Source of the DNA: an uncultured Clostridium sp.
GTDB lineage: Bacteria; Bacillota; Clostridia; Clostridiales; Clostridiaceae
Assembly: GCF_934754915.1 (NCBI RefSeq)
Contig: NZ_CAKVKB010000102.1
Location: forward strand, 1 to 12,192
DNA length: 12,192 nucleotides
Direction of reading: 5' to 3'
The notes beneath the pieces are model-generated. The model made no database searches, was not told where the DNA came from, and worked only from the letters and a program-made list of their open reading frames with translations. The position numbers and the translations under genes are program-made. Below, piece after piece: positions 6,268-12,192 of the stretch (within the stretch, counting starts at the first letter, position 1; every line of letters begins with the position of its first letter).

Positions 6268-8484
6268 GTTTTAGGGTTGTGTAATTTTGAACTGAATTAA
6301 AACTCTAAATTTCTGCCTAGTGTCATCTACAAAGTTTTAGGGTTGTGTAATTTTGAACTGAATTAAAACTTACATCGACAAGCAGTTTGATCACATCTTG
6401 TTTTAGGGTTGTGTAATTTTGAACTGAATTAAAACATAGAACCCGTGGGGCAATAGAAGGTATCAGTTTTAGGGTTGTGTAATTTTGAACTGAATTAAAA
6501 CTCCTTAGAAGACGATTCAATTTATTAGGAAGTTTTAGGGTTGTGTAATTTTGAACTGAATTAAAACACTGCCTAGCAATGGTTGGGGCACAATGTCGTT
6601 TTAGGGTTGTGTAATTTTGAACTGAATTAAAACCATGATCAAGCTGTTGAGAAACACCAAAGAGTTTTAGGGTTGTGTAATTTTGAACTGAATTAAAACC
6701 GGTGATGAAGTGTTAGTTGATACGCAGTTGTTTTAGGGTTGTGTAATTTTGAACTGAATTAAAACCATCATCTCTTGATATATATTGATGTATTAGTTTT
6801 AGGGTTGTGTAATTTTGAACTGAATTAAAACACATGTACAGAAAATATCACAATACAAAGAGTTTTAGGGTTGTGTAATTTTGAACTGAATTAAAACCCT
6901 TCATGCCATACTCGCACTGCAGTTCCAGTTTTAGGGTTGTGTAATTTTGAACTGAATTAAAACCATCATCAAGAAGCAGTCTAAAGGAGGAGAGTTTTAG
7001 GGTTGTGTAATTTTGAACTGAATTAAAACTCTTCCATCCAGCCATAGCCATATAGCTCAGTTTTAGGGTTGTGTAATTTTGAACTGAATTAAAACTTCCC
7101 TGACTTTGAACGTGATTCAATCGAAGTTTTAGGGTTGTGTAATTTTGAACTGAATTAAAACACGACATAGATTCGTCTGATTTACCATTCTGTTTTAGGG
7201 TTGTGTAATTTTGAACTGAATTAAAACTGGAAGATATAATCAAAAGTGCATTAAAGGGTTTTAGGGTTGTGTAATTTTGAACTGAATTAAAACTAATGTA
7301 TTGAAATTATTACAAGATGTCGGGTTTTAGGGTTGTGTAATTTTGAACTGAATTAAAACACTTGCGAAAATGAAGTACAAAACGCTCGGGTTTTAGGGTT
7401 GTGTAATTTTGAACTGAATTAAAACTGCTGATGATGCAGAACTTTTTGACATCGTGTTTTAGGGTTGTGTAATTTTGAACTGAATTAAAACAGGTATCAA
7501 AGGTACTATGTCAGGGACTGAGTTTTAGGGTTGTGTAATTTTGAACTGAATTAAAACATGTCTGATTGAAAAAGGTGAACACGTACCGTTTTAGGGTTGT
7601 GTAATTTTGAACTGAATTAAAACAACTAATCATATTGGTTATGCTGCTAAAAGGTTTTAGGGTTGTGTAATTTTGAACTGAATTAAAACTTATAAATGCA
7701 TTTGAACAATTAAATGTTGAGTTTTAGGGTTGTGTAATTTTGAACTGAATTAAAACTGCGACAGGAAGCGATATCTCTTCAGATACGTTTTAGGGTTGTG
7801 TAATTTTGAACTGAATTAAAACTGAGCCACGAAGAGAATGGCTGTCGCTGATGTTTTAGGGTTGTGTAATTTTGAACTGAATTAAAACTTGCTAAATTAT
7901 TCATGGCGCTCATGATTAGTTTTAGGGTTGTGTAATTTTGAACTGAATTAAAACTCAACACTTAGAGATCTATCTACAGTACAAGTTTTAGGGTTGTGTA
8001 ATTTTGAACTGAATTAAAACACTTTTAACTAATAACTGTAAATCTACAGTGTTTTAGGGTTGTGTAATTTTGAACTGAATTAAAACACATGACAACACAG
8101 CTTGTACTGCCTGATGGTTTTAGGGTTGTGTAATTTTGAACTGAATTAAAACATGTTGATGATTTACTTGTTTATCAGATAAGTTTTAGGGTTGTGTAAT
8201 TTTGAACTGAATTAAAACTAGGCTATTTAGAGTATATGAAGTTTTATAGTTTTAGGGTTGTGTAATTTTGAACTGAATTAAAACACGACCGACCATGTCA
8301 CGCATGACCCTAGAGTTTTAGGGTTGTGTAATTTTGAACTGAATTAAAACTTGATAGCATGACGTCCATTTAACGCTCTTGTTTTAGGGTTGTGTAATTT
8401 TGAACTGAATTAAAACCCCCAGGCGCAGGAATGTATAGTCAAACGGAGTGTTTTAGGGTTGTGTAGTTTGAACTGAATTAAAAT
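6268..8484 (+). CRISPR. Type II-A CRISPR array, 34 repeats and 33 spacers
   Basis: The 36-bp repeat begins GTTTTAGGGTTGTG and ends GAACTGAATTAAAAC. Copies 1 to 33 (6268-6303 through 8381-8416) read as identical. Spacers are 30 bp (period 66), except spacer 22 (7690-7720, 31 bp) and spacer 33 (8417-8449, 33 bp). The last repeat (8450-8484) is degenerate: 35 bp, shortened in the central A/T run and ending in T, not C. That marks it as the old end, with the leader at 6268. Orientation is supported by the tracrRNA anti-repeat, by the leader motif and by the degenerate end. No two spacers are duplicates. Origins of the spacers cannot be told without a database search. Confidence 0.99.
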
Positions 8485-8506
8485 TTTTCCAACTTTCGTT
8501 GATGAA

Positions 8507-8526
8507 GTTTTAGTGTTGTGTTATTT
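8507..8526 (+). repeat. Relic of a CRISPR repeat beyond the array end
   Basis: These 20 bases match the first 20 positions of the repeat at 18 sites (GTTTTAGTGTTGTG, then TTATTT). They lie 22 bp after the degenerate terminal repeat. The 3' half of the repeat is not recognisable. This is best read as an older, decayed repeat with a shortened spacer before it. Confidence 0.75.
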
Positions 8527-8542
8527 ATGCTAATAATAAAAT

Positions 8543-8584
8543 AAGAATGTAAGATACATTAGGATAGTGTGAAATTGCATTCTT
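8543..8584 (+). terminator. Terminator-like hairpin after the CRISPR array
   Basis: AAGAATGTAA (8543-8552) pairs with TTGCATTCTT (8575-8584) over 10 bp including one G-U. Inside it ACATT (8556-8560) pairs with AGTGT (8566-8570) around a 5-nt loop. The T-rich sequence GTTTTATCACTTTTTATCTT follows. Position and shape suggest the end of the pre-crRNA transcript, although the T-run is interrupted. Confidence 0.5.
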
Positions 8585-8782
8585 GTTTTATCACTTTTTA
8601 TCTTAACGGTGTCTTGTATTATAATTTCTATTCGTATTCTCGCAAAAACCTATAATTTTATAGTTGTGTTATTATGGATGTAATTCTTATTTATGAAGTA
8701 TGATCATTTATGAGTTTAATGCTATAGTGATGCAATATTAGTTTCTTGAACAGAACTCTTTTCCCTTGAATTTATACACTTT
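8585..8782. other. Non-coding AT-rich spacer
   Basis: The 8485-8843 interval holds no supportable gene. This part of it contains a possible third repeat relic near 8655-8674 (about 15 of 20 positions, embedded in the palindrome CTATAA-TT-TTATAG) and a TATAAT at 8620-8625 without a good -35. I see no RNA gene or mobile element end. Confidence 0.5.
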
Positions 8783-8800
8783 TTGATTTCTTGAAATCAA
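8783..8800. promoter_or_regulatory. Palindrome overlapping a -35, possible operator
   Basis: TTGATTTC (8783-8790) and GAAATCAA (8793-8800) form a perfect inverted repeat with 8-bp arms and a 2-bp centre. It covers the -35 hexamer of the next gene's promoter, where a repressor would block RNA polymerase. No T-run follows, so it is not a terminator. The regulator is unknown. Confidence 0.5.
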
Positions 8801-8818
8801 TAAATCAATCAGTATAAT
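8791..8818 (+). promoter_or_regulatory. Promoter of the 188-residue protein gene
   Basis: TTGAAA (8791-8796) and a consensus TATAAT (8813-8818) lie 16 bp apart. The predicted start near 8825 would give a leader of under 20 nt that begins at the ribosome binding site GGAAAGGGG (8826-8834). Confidence 0.7.
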
Positions 8819-8843
8819 AATTATTGGAAAGGGGTAAATAACT

Positions 8844-9410
8844 ATGAAACTATCAGACTTTCATTCATTTAAACGTAAACTCAATGAACTTTATATTAAT
8901 GTAAAAGACAGTAGTATGTACAAACAACTCTTCAACACCATCGATGCGTTAGACTGCTTCGAAACCTACTGTTTAGGAATAAGTTATCAAATCGTTTCTC
9001 ACAGCACCCTCTCTAGGGATCATCAAATAGAATTATTAGATGAATTTTATGAAGAAGCACACATACCCTTTGATCCAGAAGAAGTATATACTATGATGGA
9101 AAACGGACCATATACAATAGACGAGAATCCTATTTGGTATGGTATAGATGCTATGACATCTAATCGTTCTGGATCTGTTAACTTCTGCCTTTACTATTCT
9201 TTAATGACAGGCATGATATCTGAACAAGAAGGGATTAACTACTATAATGAGTTGACTAAGCTGTTAAGTAGTTTCCTACATTCATTCGGTCATCATACAG
9301 ATGTATATGTTGATGAGTACATTGCTGAAACAGAGCACTATACAACTACTATGGCTGCCCAATTCGTCGAGAACTGTCAAAAAGAATACATGCAGGCATC
9401 AAAAAAGTAA
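8844..9410 (+). CDS. Uncharacterised 188-residue protein
   Basis: I do not recognise this protein. The ATG at 8844 is supported by GGAAAGGGG ending 9 nt upstream and by a promoter before that. The product is soluble-looking: no signal peptide or membrane segment, and acidic with many tyrosines and histidines. It appears mostly helical, with an N-terminal charged helix (MKLSDFHSFKRKLNELY), a central aromatic region (about residues 85-115, with ENPIWYGIDAMTSN) and a histidine-containing segment HSFGHHTDVYVDEYIAETEHY (about 146-166). The gene stands alone, with its own promoter, a palindrome over the -35, and a strong terminator after it, so it is not part of the cas operon. Being next to the array is no evidence of a CRISPR role. 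It uses somewhat more C-ending codons than the cas genes. Confidence is for a real gene, not for any function. Confidence 0.85.
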   Translation: MKLSDFHSFKRKLNELYINVKDSSMYKQLFNTIDALDCFETYCLGISYQIVSHSTLSRDHQIELLDEFYEEAHIPFDPEEVYTMMENGPYTIDENPIWYGIDAMTSNRSGSVNFCLYYSLMTGMISEQEGINYYNELTKLLSSFLHSFGHHTDVYVDEYIAETEHYTTTMAAQFVENCQKEYMQASKK

Positions 9411-9420
9411 ATTAAACATA

Positions 9421-9458
9421 AAAAAAGACTTGAATGGGGGAATATTCAAGTCTTTTTT
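9421..9458. terminator. Strong bidirectional intrinsic terminator
   Basis: AAAAAAGACTTGAAT (9421-9435) and ATTCAAGTCTTTTTT (9444-9458) are perfect 15-bp arms around an 8-nt loop beginning GGGGG. The T-run on the plus strand ends the 188-residue protein transcript. The A-run on the 5' arm gives a T-run on the other strand too. Confidence 0.93.
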
Positions 9459-9515
9459 CTGCTTTTCTTTTCGTCTCTTATTATAGCATAAACTGTAATC
9501 GCTATCAACAATTAT

Positions 9516-9544
9516 TTTACATATACCCAATCACACTATATAAT
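9516..9544 (+). promoter_or_regulatory. Promoter of the HAD hydrolase gene
   Basis: TTTACA (9516-9521, 5 of 6) and consensus TATAAT (9539-9544) lie exactly 17 bp apart. The start would be near 9551, just before the ribosome binding site GGAGG (9561-9565). Confidence 0.8.
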
Positions 9545-9574
9545 GATACAGTATTGATATGGAGGAATTATAGA

Positions 9575-10228
9575 ATGTTGGAAAATAAGAAGAATGTATT
9601 ATTTGATATGGATGGATTACTCATTGATAGTGAATCTTTAGGAATCAAGATGTGGGAAAAGGTATTTGCTAGTCATAATGAACCATTTAATCCAGAAGCT
9701 GCCTATAAAACTATTGGTTCAAACGGTTTAGCAGCACAAGAAATGTTGGAAAAAATCACAGGTAATAGATATTATTTTACTCGTTTTAGAGAAGATAAGA
9801 TTAAAGAAACAAGAAAATACTTAGAAACAAACCCTATGCCAGTAAAGAAGGGTGCTCATGAATTATTAACATATCTAAAAGATAATGATTATACATTGGT
9901 CCTTACTAGTTCTACTTTTGAACCAGATGTACTATTCTCATTAAAGTCTGCAGGTTTAGACAAGTACTTTGATAAGTTTGTATGTGGTGATCATGTCACT
10001 CGTGCTAAACCTAATCCAGAGATATTTAATAAGGCAATAGAAATCTATGGATTAAATAAAGAAGAAACATTCATTTTAGAAGATTCTAGAAATGGTATTA
10101 TTGCGGCAGATGCTGCAGGTATTGATGTCATTGGTGTACCTGATTTAGTAGATATTAGTGATATGAACCAATCACACTTATTATGTATCAAAGAAAATCT
10201 TCTAAAAGTGCTCGATTTAATAAAATAA
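9575..10228 (+). CDS. HAD-superfamily hydrolase, phosphatase/phosphomutase type
   Basis: This is a 217-residue cytoplasmic enzyme of the haloacid dehalogenase family, of the kind with a helical cap (subfamily IA, which includes beta-phosphoglucomutases and small-sugar phosphatases). Motif I is LFDMDGLLIDSE, with nucleophile D11 and acid/base D13. Motif II is VLTSST (T111/S112). The motif III lysine is K145 in RAKPNPEIF, and motif IV is ILEDSRNGIIAA (E169, D170) for magnesium. The cap lies between motifs I and II (about 17-90). The start at 9575 is set by GGAGG 9 nt upstream and a good promoter. The frame stays open back to 9434, but that extension would run through the terminator and the promoter and precede the conserved DMDG start region, so it is rejected. 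The substrate cannot be told from sequence alone. The gene is monocistronic or ends at the hairpin at 10238-10292. Confidence 0.93.
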   Translation: MLENKKNVLFDMDGLLIDSESLGIKMWEKVFASHNEPFNPEAAYKTIGSNGLAAQEMLEKITGNRYYFTRFREDKIKETRKYLETNPMPVKKGAHELLTYLKDNDYTLVLTSSTFEPDVLFSLKSAGLDKYFDKFVCGDHVTRAKPNPEIFNKAIEIYGLNKEETFILEDSRNGIIAADAAGIDVIGVPDLVDISDMNQSHLLCIKENLLKVLDLIK

Positions 10229-10237
10229 TTAAAGATT

Positions 10238-10292
10238 AAAAACCTCTTATCACATCTATCATGTTACAATAGAGAAGGAAGGAGGTTTTTTT
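10238..10292 (+). terminator. Terminator-like hairpin holding the next gene's RBS
   Basis: AAAAACCTC (10238-10246) pairs perfectly with GAGGTTTTT (10282-10290), and the T-run continues to 10292, directly against the next start codon. The 35-nt loop has a smaller TCTAT/ATAGA stem (10255-10259, 10269-10273). The 3' arm includes part of the AAGGAGG ribosome binding site of the next gene. The loop is longer than in classic terminators, hence moderate confidence. Confidence 0.5.
10262..10270 (+). promoter_or_regulatory. Candidate extended -10 promoter for the SseB-like pair
   Basis: TGTTACAAT has the TG of an extended -10 followed by TACAAT (5 of 6). There is no good -35 at the expected distance. 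It sits in the loop of the hairpin, so a transcript starting near 10277 would lack the 5' arm and keep its ribosome binding site (AAGGAGG, 10279-10285) open. Confidence 0.4.
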
Positions 10293-11255
10293 ATGGATTA
10301 TAATGGTTTAAGTATTGTATCACCACAACATTATCCTGATGGTAAAGAATGGAATAACCTCTTTAATCTTTGGCTTCAAGATTATGATATCAATACAGAT
10401 ATTACAGAACGTTTTCATTATTTGATATCTCATTCAGATTATCTTGTAATGGTTCAAAGACCATTAAACAATGATAATTCCGATTATGAAATCATTTCTG
10501 TATCTAATGAACAACAACAATCCTATTTACCTGCTTTCACAAATATAAAGGAGATTACAGACTATATAGATCTTCCTGAACCACAATCAGGTTACCAGGT
10601 AGAAGTAATGGTAGCTTCTTATAAACGCCTCTTAGAAGAGATATATATGCGTACAGAAGGGTTGAATGGTTTAGTGATTAATCCTTTCTCACAAAAGCTT
10701 ATTGCGAATGAGAAACTATTAAATAGTATAGGACACAATACAACAACAGGTATTAATCATCATAAAGACTTACCAAGTCTTGTGCCAGCTAATTTAAAGT
10801 TTAGAAAGAATATGAAGATCTATCATTCTAATGGTAAAGATCCTCATGTAAAAGAGTTATTAAAAGAAAGTGTAGAAGACCTTATGGAGGATGGGGTCTT
10901 TGCTTGCCCTGTACTTGTAAATAAGAAAGACTTATATACAAATAAGACAGGAGAACTTGCTTTGCACACAGGTGCTGATATTTATATCAAACCACTTATG
11001 TGTTCTCATGCTGATCCTAATAAACTCTATATTAGTTTATTTACTGGATTAGAAGATGTAAAAAGAGTAGATATGACACATGATGAACCAGATATGGAAA
11101 TGATTATTACATGTCAATCATTTGAATCATACAAGGATGTACTCTTTTCTAGTGATGCATTTTGTGGTATTCTCATTAATCCTTTTACAGATCATCTAGG
11201 GTTTTCTAAAGACATGTTAGATGAAATGTTTTATAATAAAGAAACTATCAACTAA
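10293..11255 (+). CDS. SseB-like protein with two tandem domains
   Basis: The 320-residue protein appears to carry two copies of the SseB N-terminal domain (named after the E. coli protein linked to serine sensitivity; biochemical role unknown). Copy 1 (about 1-150) has YLPAFTNIKEI (78-88) and GLVINPFSQKLIANEKLL (about 126-143). Copy 2 (about 190-320) has LYISLFTGLEDVKRVD and GILINPFTDHLGFSKDML (from 292). The pairing of an FT-x-x-E/K segment with an INPF strand followed by a helix is the family signature as I remember it. There is no signal peptide or membrane segment, so it should be cytoplasmic. The start is fixed by AAGGAGG 7 nt upstream. Its stop overlaps the ribosome binding site of the next gene, a paralogue, so the two form an operon. 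Function is unknown. Confidence 0.85.
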   Translation: MDYNGLSIVSPQHYPDGKEWNNLFNLWLQDYDINTDITERFHYLISHSDYLVMVQRPLNNDNSDYEIISVSNEQQQSYLPAFTNIKEITDYIDLPEPQSGYQVEVMVASYKRLLEEIYMRTEGLNGLVINPFSQKLIANEKLLNSIGHNTTTGINHHKDLPSLVPANLKFRKNMKIYHSNGKDPHVKELLKESVEDLMEDGVFACPVLVNKKDLYTNKTGELALHTGADIYIKPLMCSHADPNKLYISLFTGLEDVKRVDMTHDEPDMEMIITCQSFESYKDVLFSSDAFCGILINPFTDHLGFSKDMLDEMFYNKETIN

Positions 11256-11268
11256 GGAGGAAAACAAG

Positions 11269-12192
11269 TTGAATTACAAACCTTTAAACGATGCTCAAGC
11301 ATTTACTACATCAAGATGGACTGACTCCCTTGATGCATGGAAAAAAGCTCAGGGTGACAAAGAAGTAGCCTACAAAGCATTCCTTAAGAACCTAACAGAA
11401 TCACATTATTATGGTTATATGAATCTACCAGAAAGCGGTGAAAATTTAGAATATGATCATTCATTCTTTACTATCTCACCACAGGATGGAAGTAAGAATT
11501 TTATTTCTGTTTATACTTCATTAAAAGAATTAAAAAGCAGTCTTGCAAAACCTGAAACATCAATGCCAGGAAGAAAAGTAGAAGCAGTAGAAGTCAACTA
11601 TGCTTTCCTAGCAAAAGAACTTACACTTGCTGATGGTAATCAAATTGATGGTATTGTGATTAACCCATTTAGTGATGACTATATTCTTACAAGAGAAGAA
11701 TTAGTACAGATTTCTAAACGTTTATGTAATGGTTTAAACCATACAGAAGATTTAGGTAACTTCACTCCTGCAAATATCTTTATTAAAGAAATTTGGAAGA
11801 TTTTCCAGAATACTGAAGATGATGATAAGAAAGCAGAAATCTTTAATCATATGATGGAAGCATTTAATGATGCTTTATTCGCATTACCTATTATGGTAAG
11901 AAAAGAAGATTTAGTAGTAGAAGATGGTAATACATACATTGCTAGATCAGATGCAGATCTTGCGATTAGAATGTTATCAAGTGAAGATAATGGTGATCAG
12001 GCTAATATTGTTCCACTCTTTACATCACAGGAAGATATTGAAACATTAGATGGCTGGAACGCTGAAGATGAAGAGAGAAAATCTATACTAATGGCTGCTG
12101 ATCTTGATACTCATTTAGGAGGACTTAATAATGGTGAAGCCTTTGATGCACTCGTTATTAATCCATTCACAGATAATATTGTACTTACAAAA
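11269..12192 (+). CDS. SseB-like protein, paralogue of the preceding gene (partial)
   Basis: The reading frame is open from a TTG at 11269 to the window end, giving 308 residues with the 3' end missing. TTG is chosen because TAAGGAGG (11253-11260), overlapping the previous stop, ends 8 nt before it; the next in-frame ATG (11419) has no such site and would remove about 50 residues. The protein begins MNYKPLNDAQAFTTSRWTD. Like its neighbour it has two SseB-like copies: FISVYTSLKELKSSL with GIVINPFSDDYILTREEL, then IVPLFTSQEDIETLDGW with ALVINPFTDNIVLTK at the cut end. It should end soon after the window, given the 320-residue neighbour. Between the copies lies an acidic helical linker (EDDDKKAEIFNHMMEAF). 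Cytoplasmic, co-transcribed with the preceding gene; function unknown. Confidence 0.85.
   Translation, partial: MNYKPLNDAQAFTTSRWTDSLDAWKKAQGDKEVAYKAFLKNLTESHYYGYMNLPESGENLEYDHSFFTISPQDGSKNFISVYTSLKELKSSLAKPETSMPGRKVEAVEVNYAFLAKELTLADGNQIDGIVINPFSDDYILTREELVQISKRLCNGLNHTEDLGNFTPANIFIKEIWKIFQNTEDDDKKAEIFNHMMEAFNDALFALPIMVRKEDLVVEDGNTYIARSDADLAIRMLSSEDNGDQANIVPLFTSQEDIETLDGWNAEDEERKSILMAADLDTHLGGLNNGEAFDALVINPFTDNIVLTK

Noticed and set aside
6323..7961. Minus-strand open frames with a repeated peptide FNSVQNYTTLK
   Set aside because: They arise because the 66-bp array period is exactly 22 codons and the repeat is open in that frame. They have no ribosome binding sites or family, and lie on the non-transcribed strand of a clear CRISPR array.
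7955..8050. Neighbouring spacers 26 and 27 share the 9-mer ATCTACAGT
   Set aside because: Among 33 spacers, about one shared 9-mer between some pair is expected by chance, and it sits at different offsets.
8620..8625. TATAAT in the non-coding stretch after the array
   Set aside because: No acceptable -35 lies 16-18 bp upstream and no gene follows within reach; such hexamers are common in AT-rich DNA.
9301..9486. 61-residue plus-strand open frame
   Set aside because: It overlaps the 3' part of the 188-residue gene in another frame and continues through a terminator; no ribosome binding site.
9434..9574. 47-residue N-terminal extension of the HAD hydrolase
   Set aside because: The extension would be read through the terminator (9421-9458) and the promoter (9516-9544). 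The ATG at 9575 has a good ribosome binding site and sits right before the conserved motif I.

Overview
This window carries a complete type II-A CRISPR-Cas locus followed by four ordinary chromosomal genes, the last cut off by the window end. The DNA is A+T-rich, with Gram-positive style ribosome binding sites and promoters. From memory (no search was run), the Cas9 resembles the Cas9 of Catenibacterium and related Erysipelotrichia (Coprobacillaceae-like gut Firmicutes). A low-GC Firmicute is well supported; the genus is a guess.

Layout: 1-149 is upstream DNA with no gene but a hairpin and a plausible plus-strand promoter. About 150-279 on the minus strand is the tracrRNA: anti-repeat, several hairpins and a terminator with a UUCG loop. 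Its promoter overlaps the cas9 ribosome binding site. cas9 (318-4319), cas1 (4316-5188), cas2 (5178-5498) and csn2 (5495-6199) follow on the plus strand, each overlapping the next by a few bases, so they read as one translationally coupled operon. A 68-bp leader ends in ATTTGAG directly against the first repeat. The array (6268-8484) has 33 identical 36-bp repeats, one degenerate terminal repeat and 33 spacers. Decayed repeat relics and a terminator-like hairpin lie just beyond it.

Together these parts make a full system. Cas1, Cas2 and Csn2, with Cas9, acquire spacers at the leader end. The array transcript pairs with tracrRNA through a duplex of the same geometry as that of Streptococcus pyogenes. 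Cas9, with all RuvC and HNH catalytic residues in place, cuts the target.

After a 359-bp non-coding stretch come an unrecognised 188-residue protein with its own promoter and terminator (8844-9410), a HAD-family phosphatase or phosphomutase (9575-10228), and two adjacent paralogues, each with two SseB-like domains (10293-11255, and 11269 to the end). The CRISPR class is well known. The less ordinary signals are a perfect 15-bp inverted repeat inside cas1, the tracrRNA promoter lying across the cas9 ribosome binding site, possible antisense pairing between a cas9 leader and tracrRNA, array relics, a palindrome over the promoter of the unknown gene, and a terminator-like hairpin that contains the next gene's ribosome binding site.
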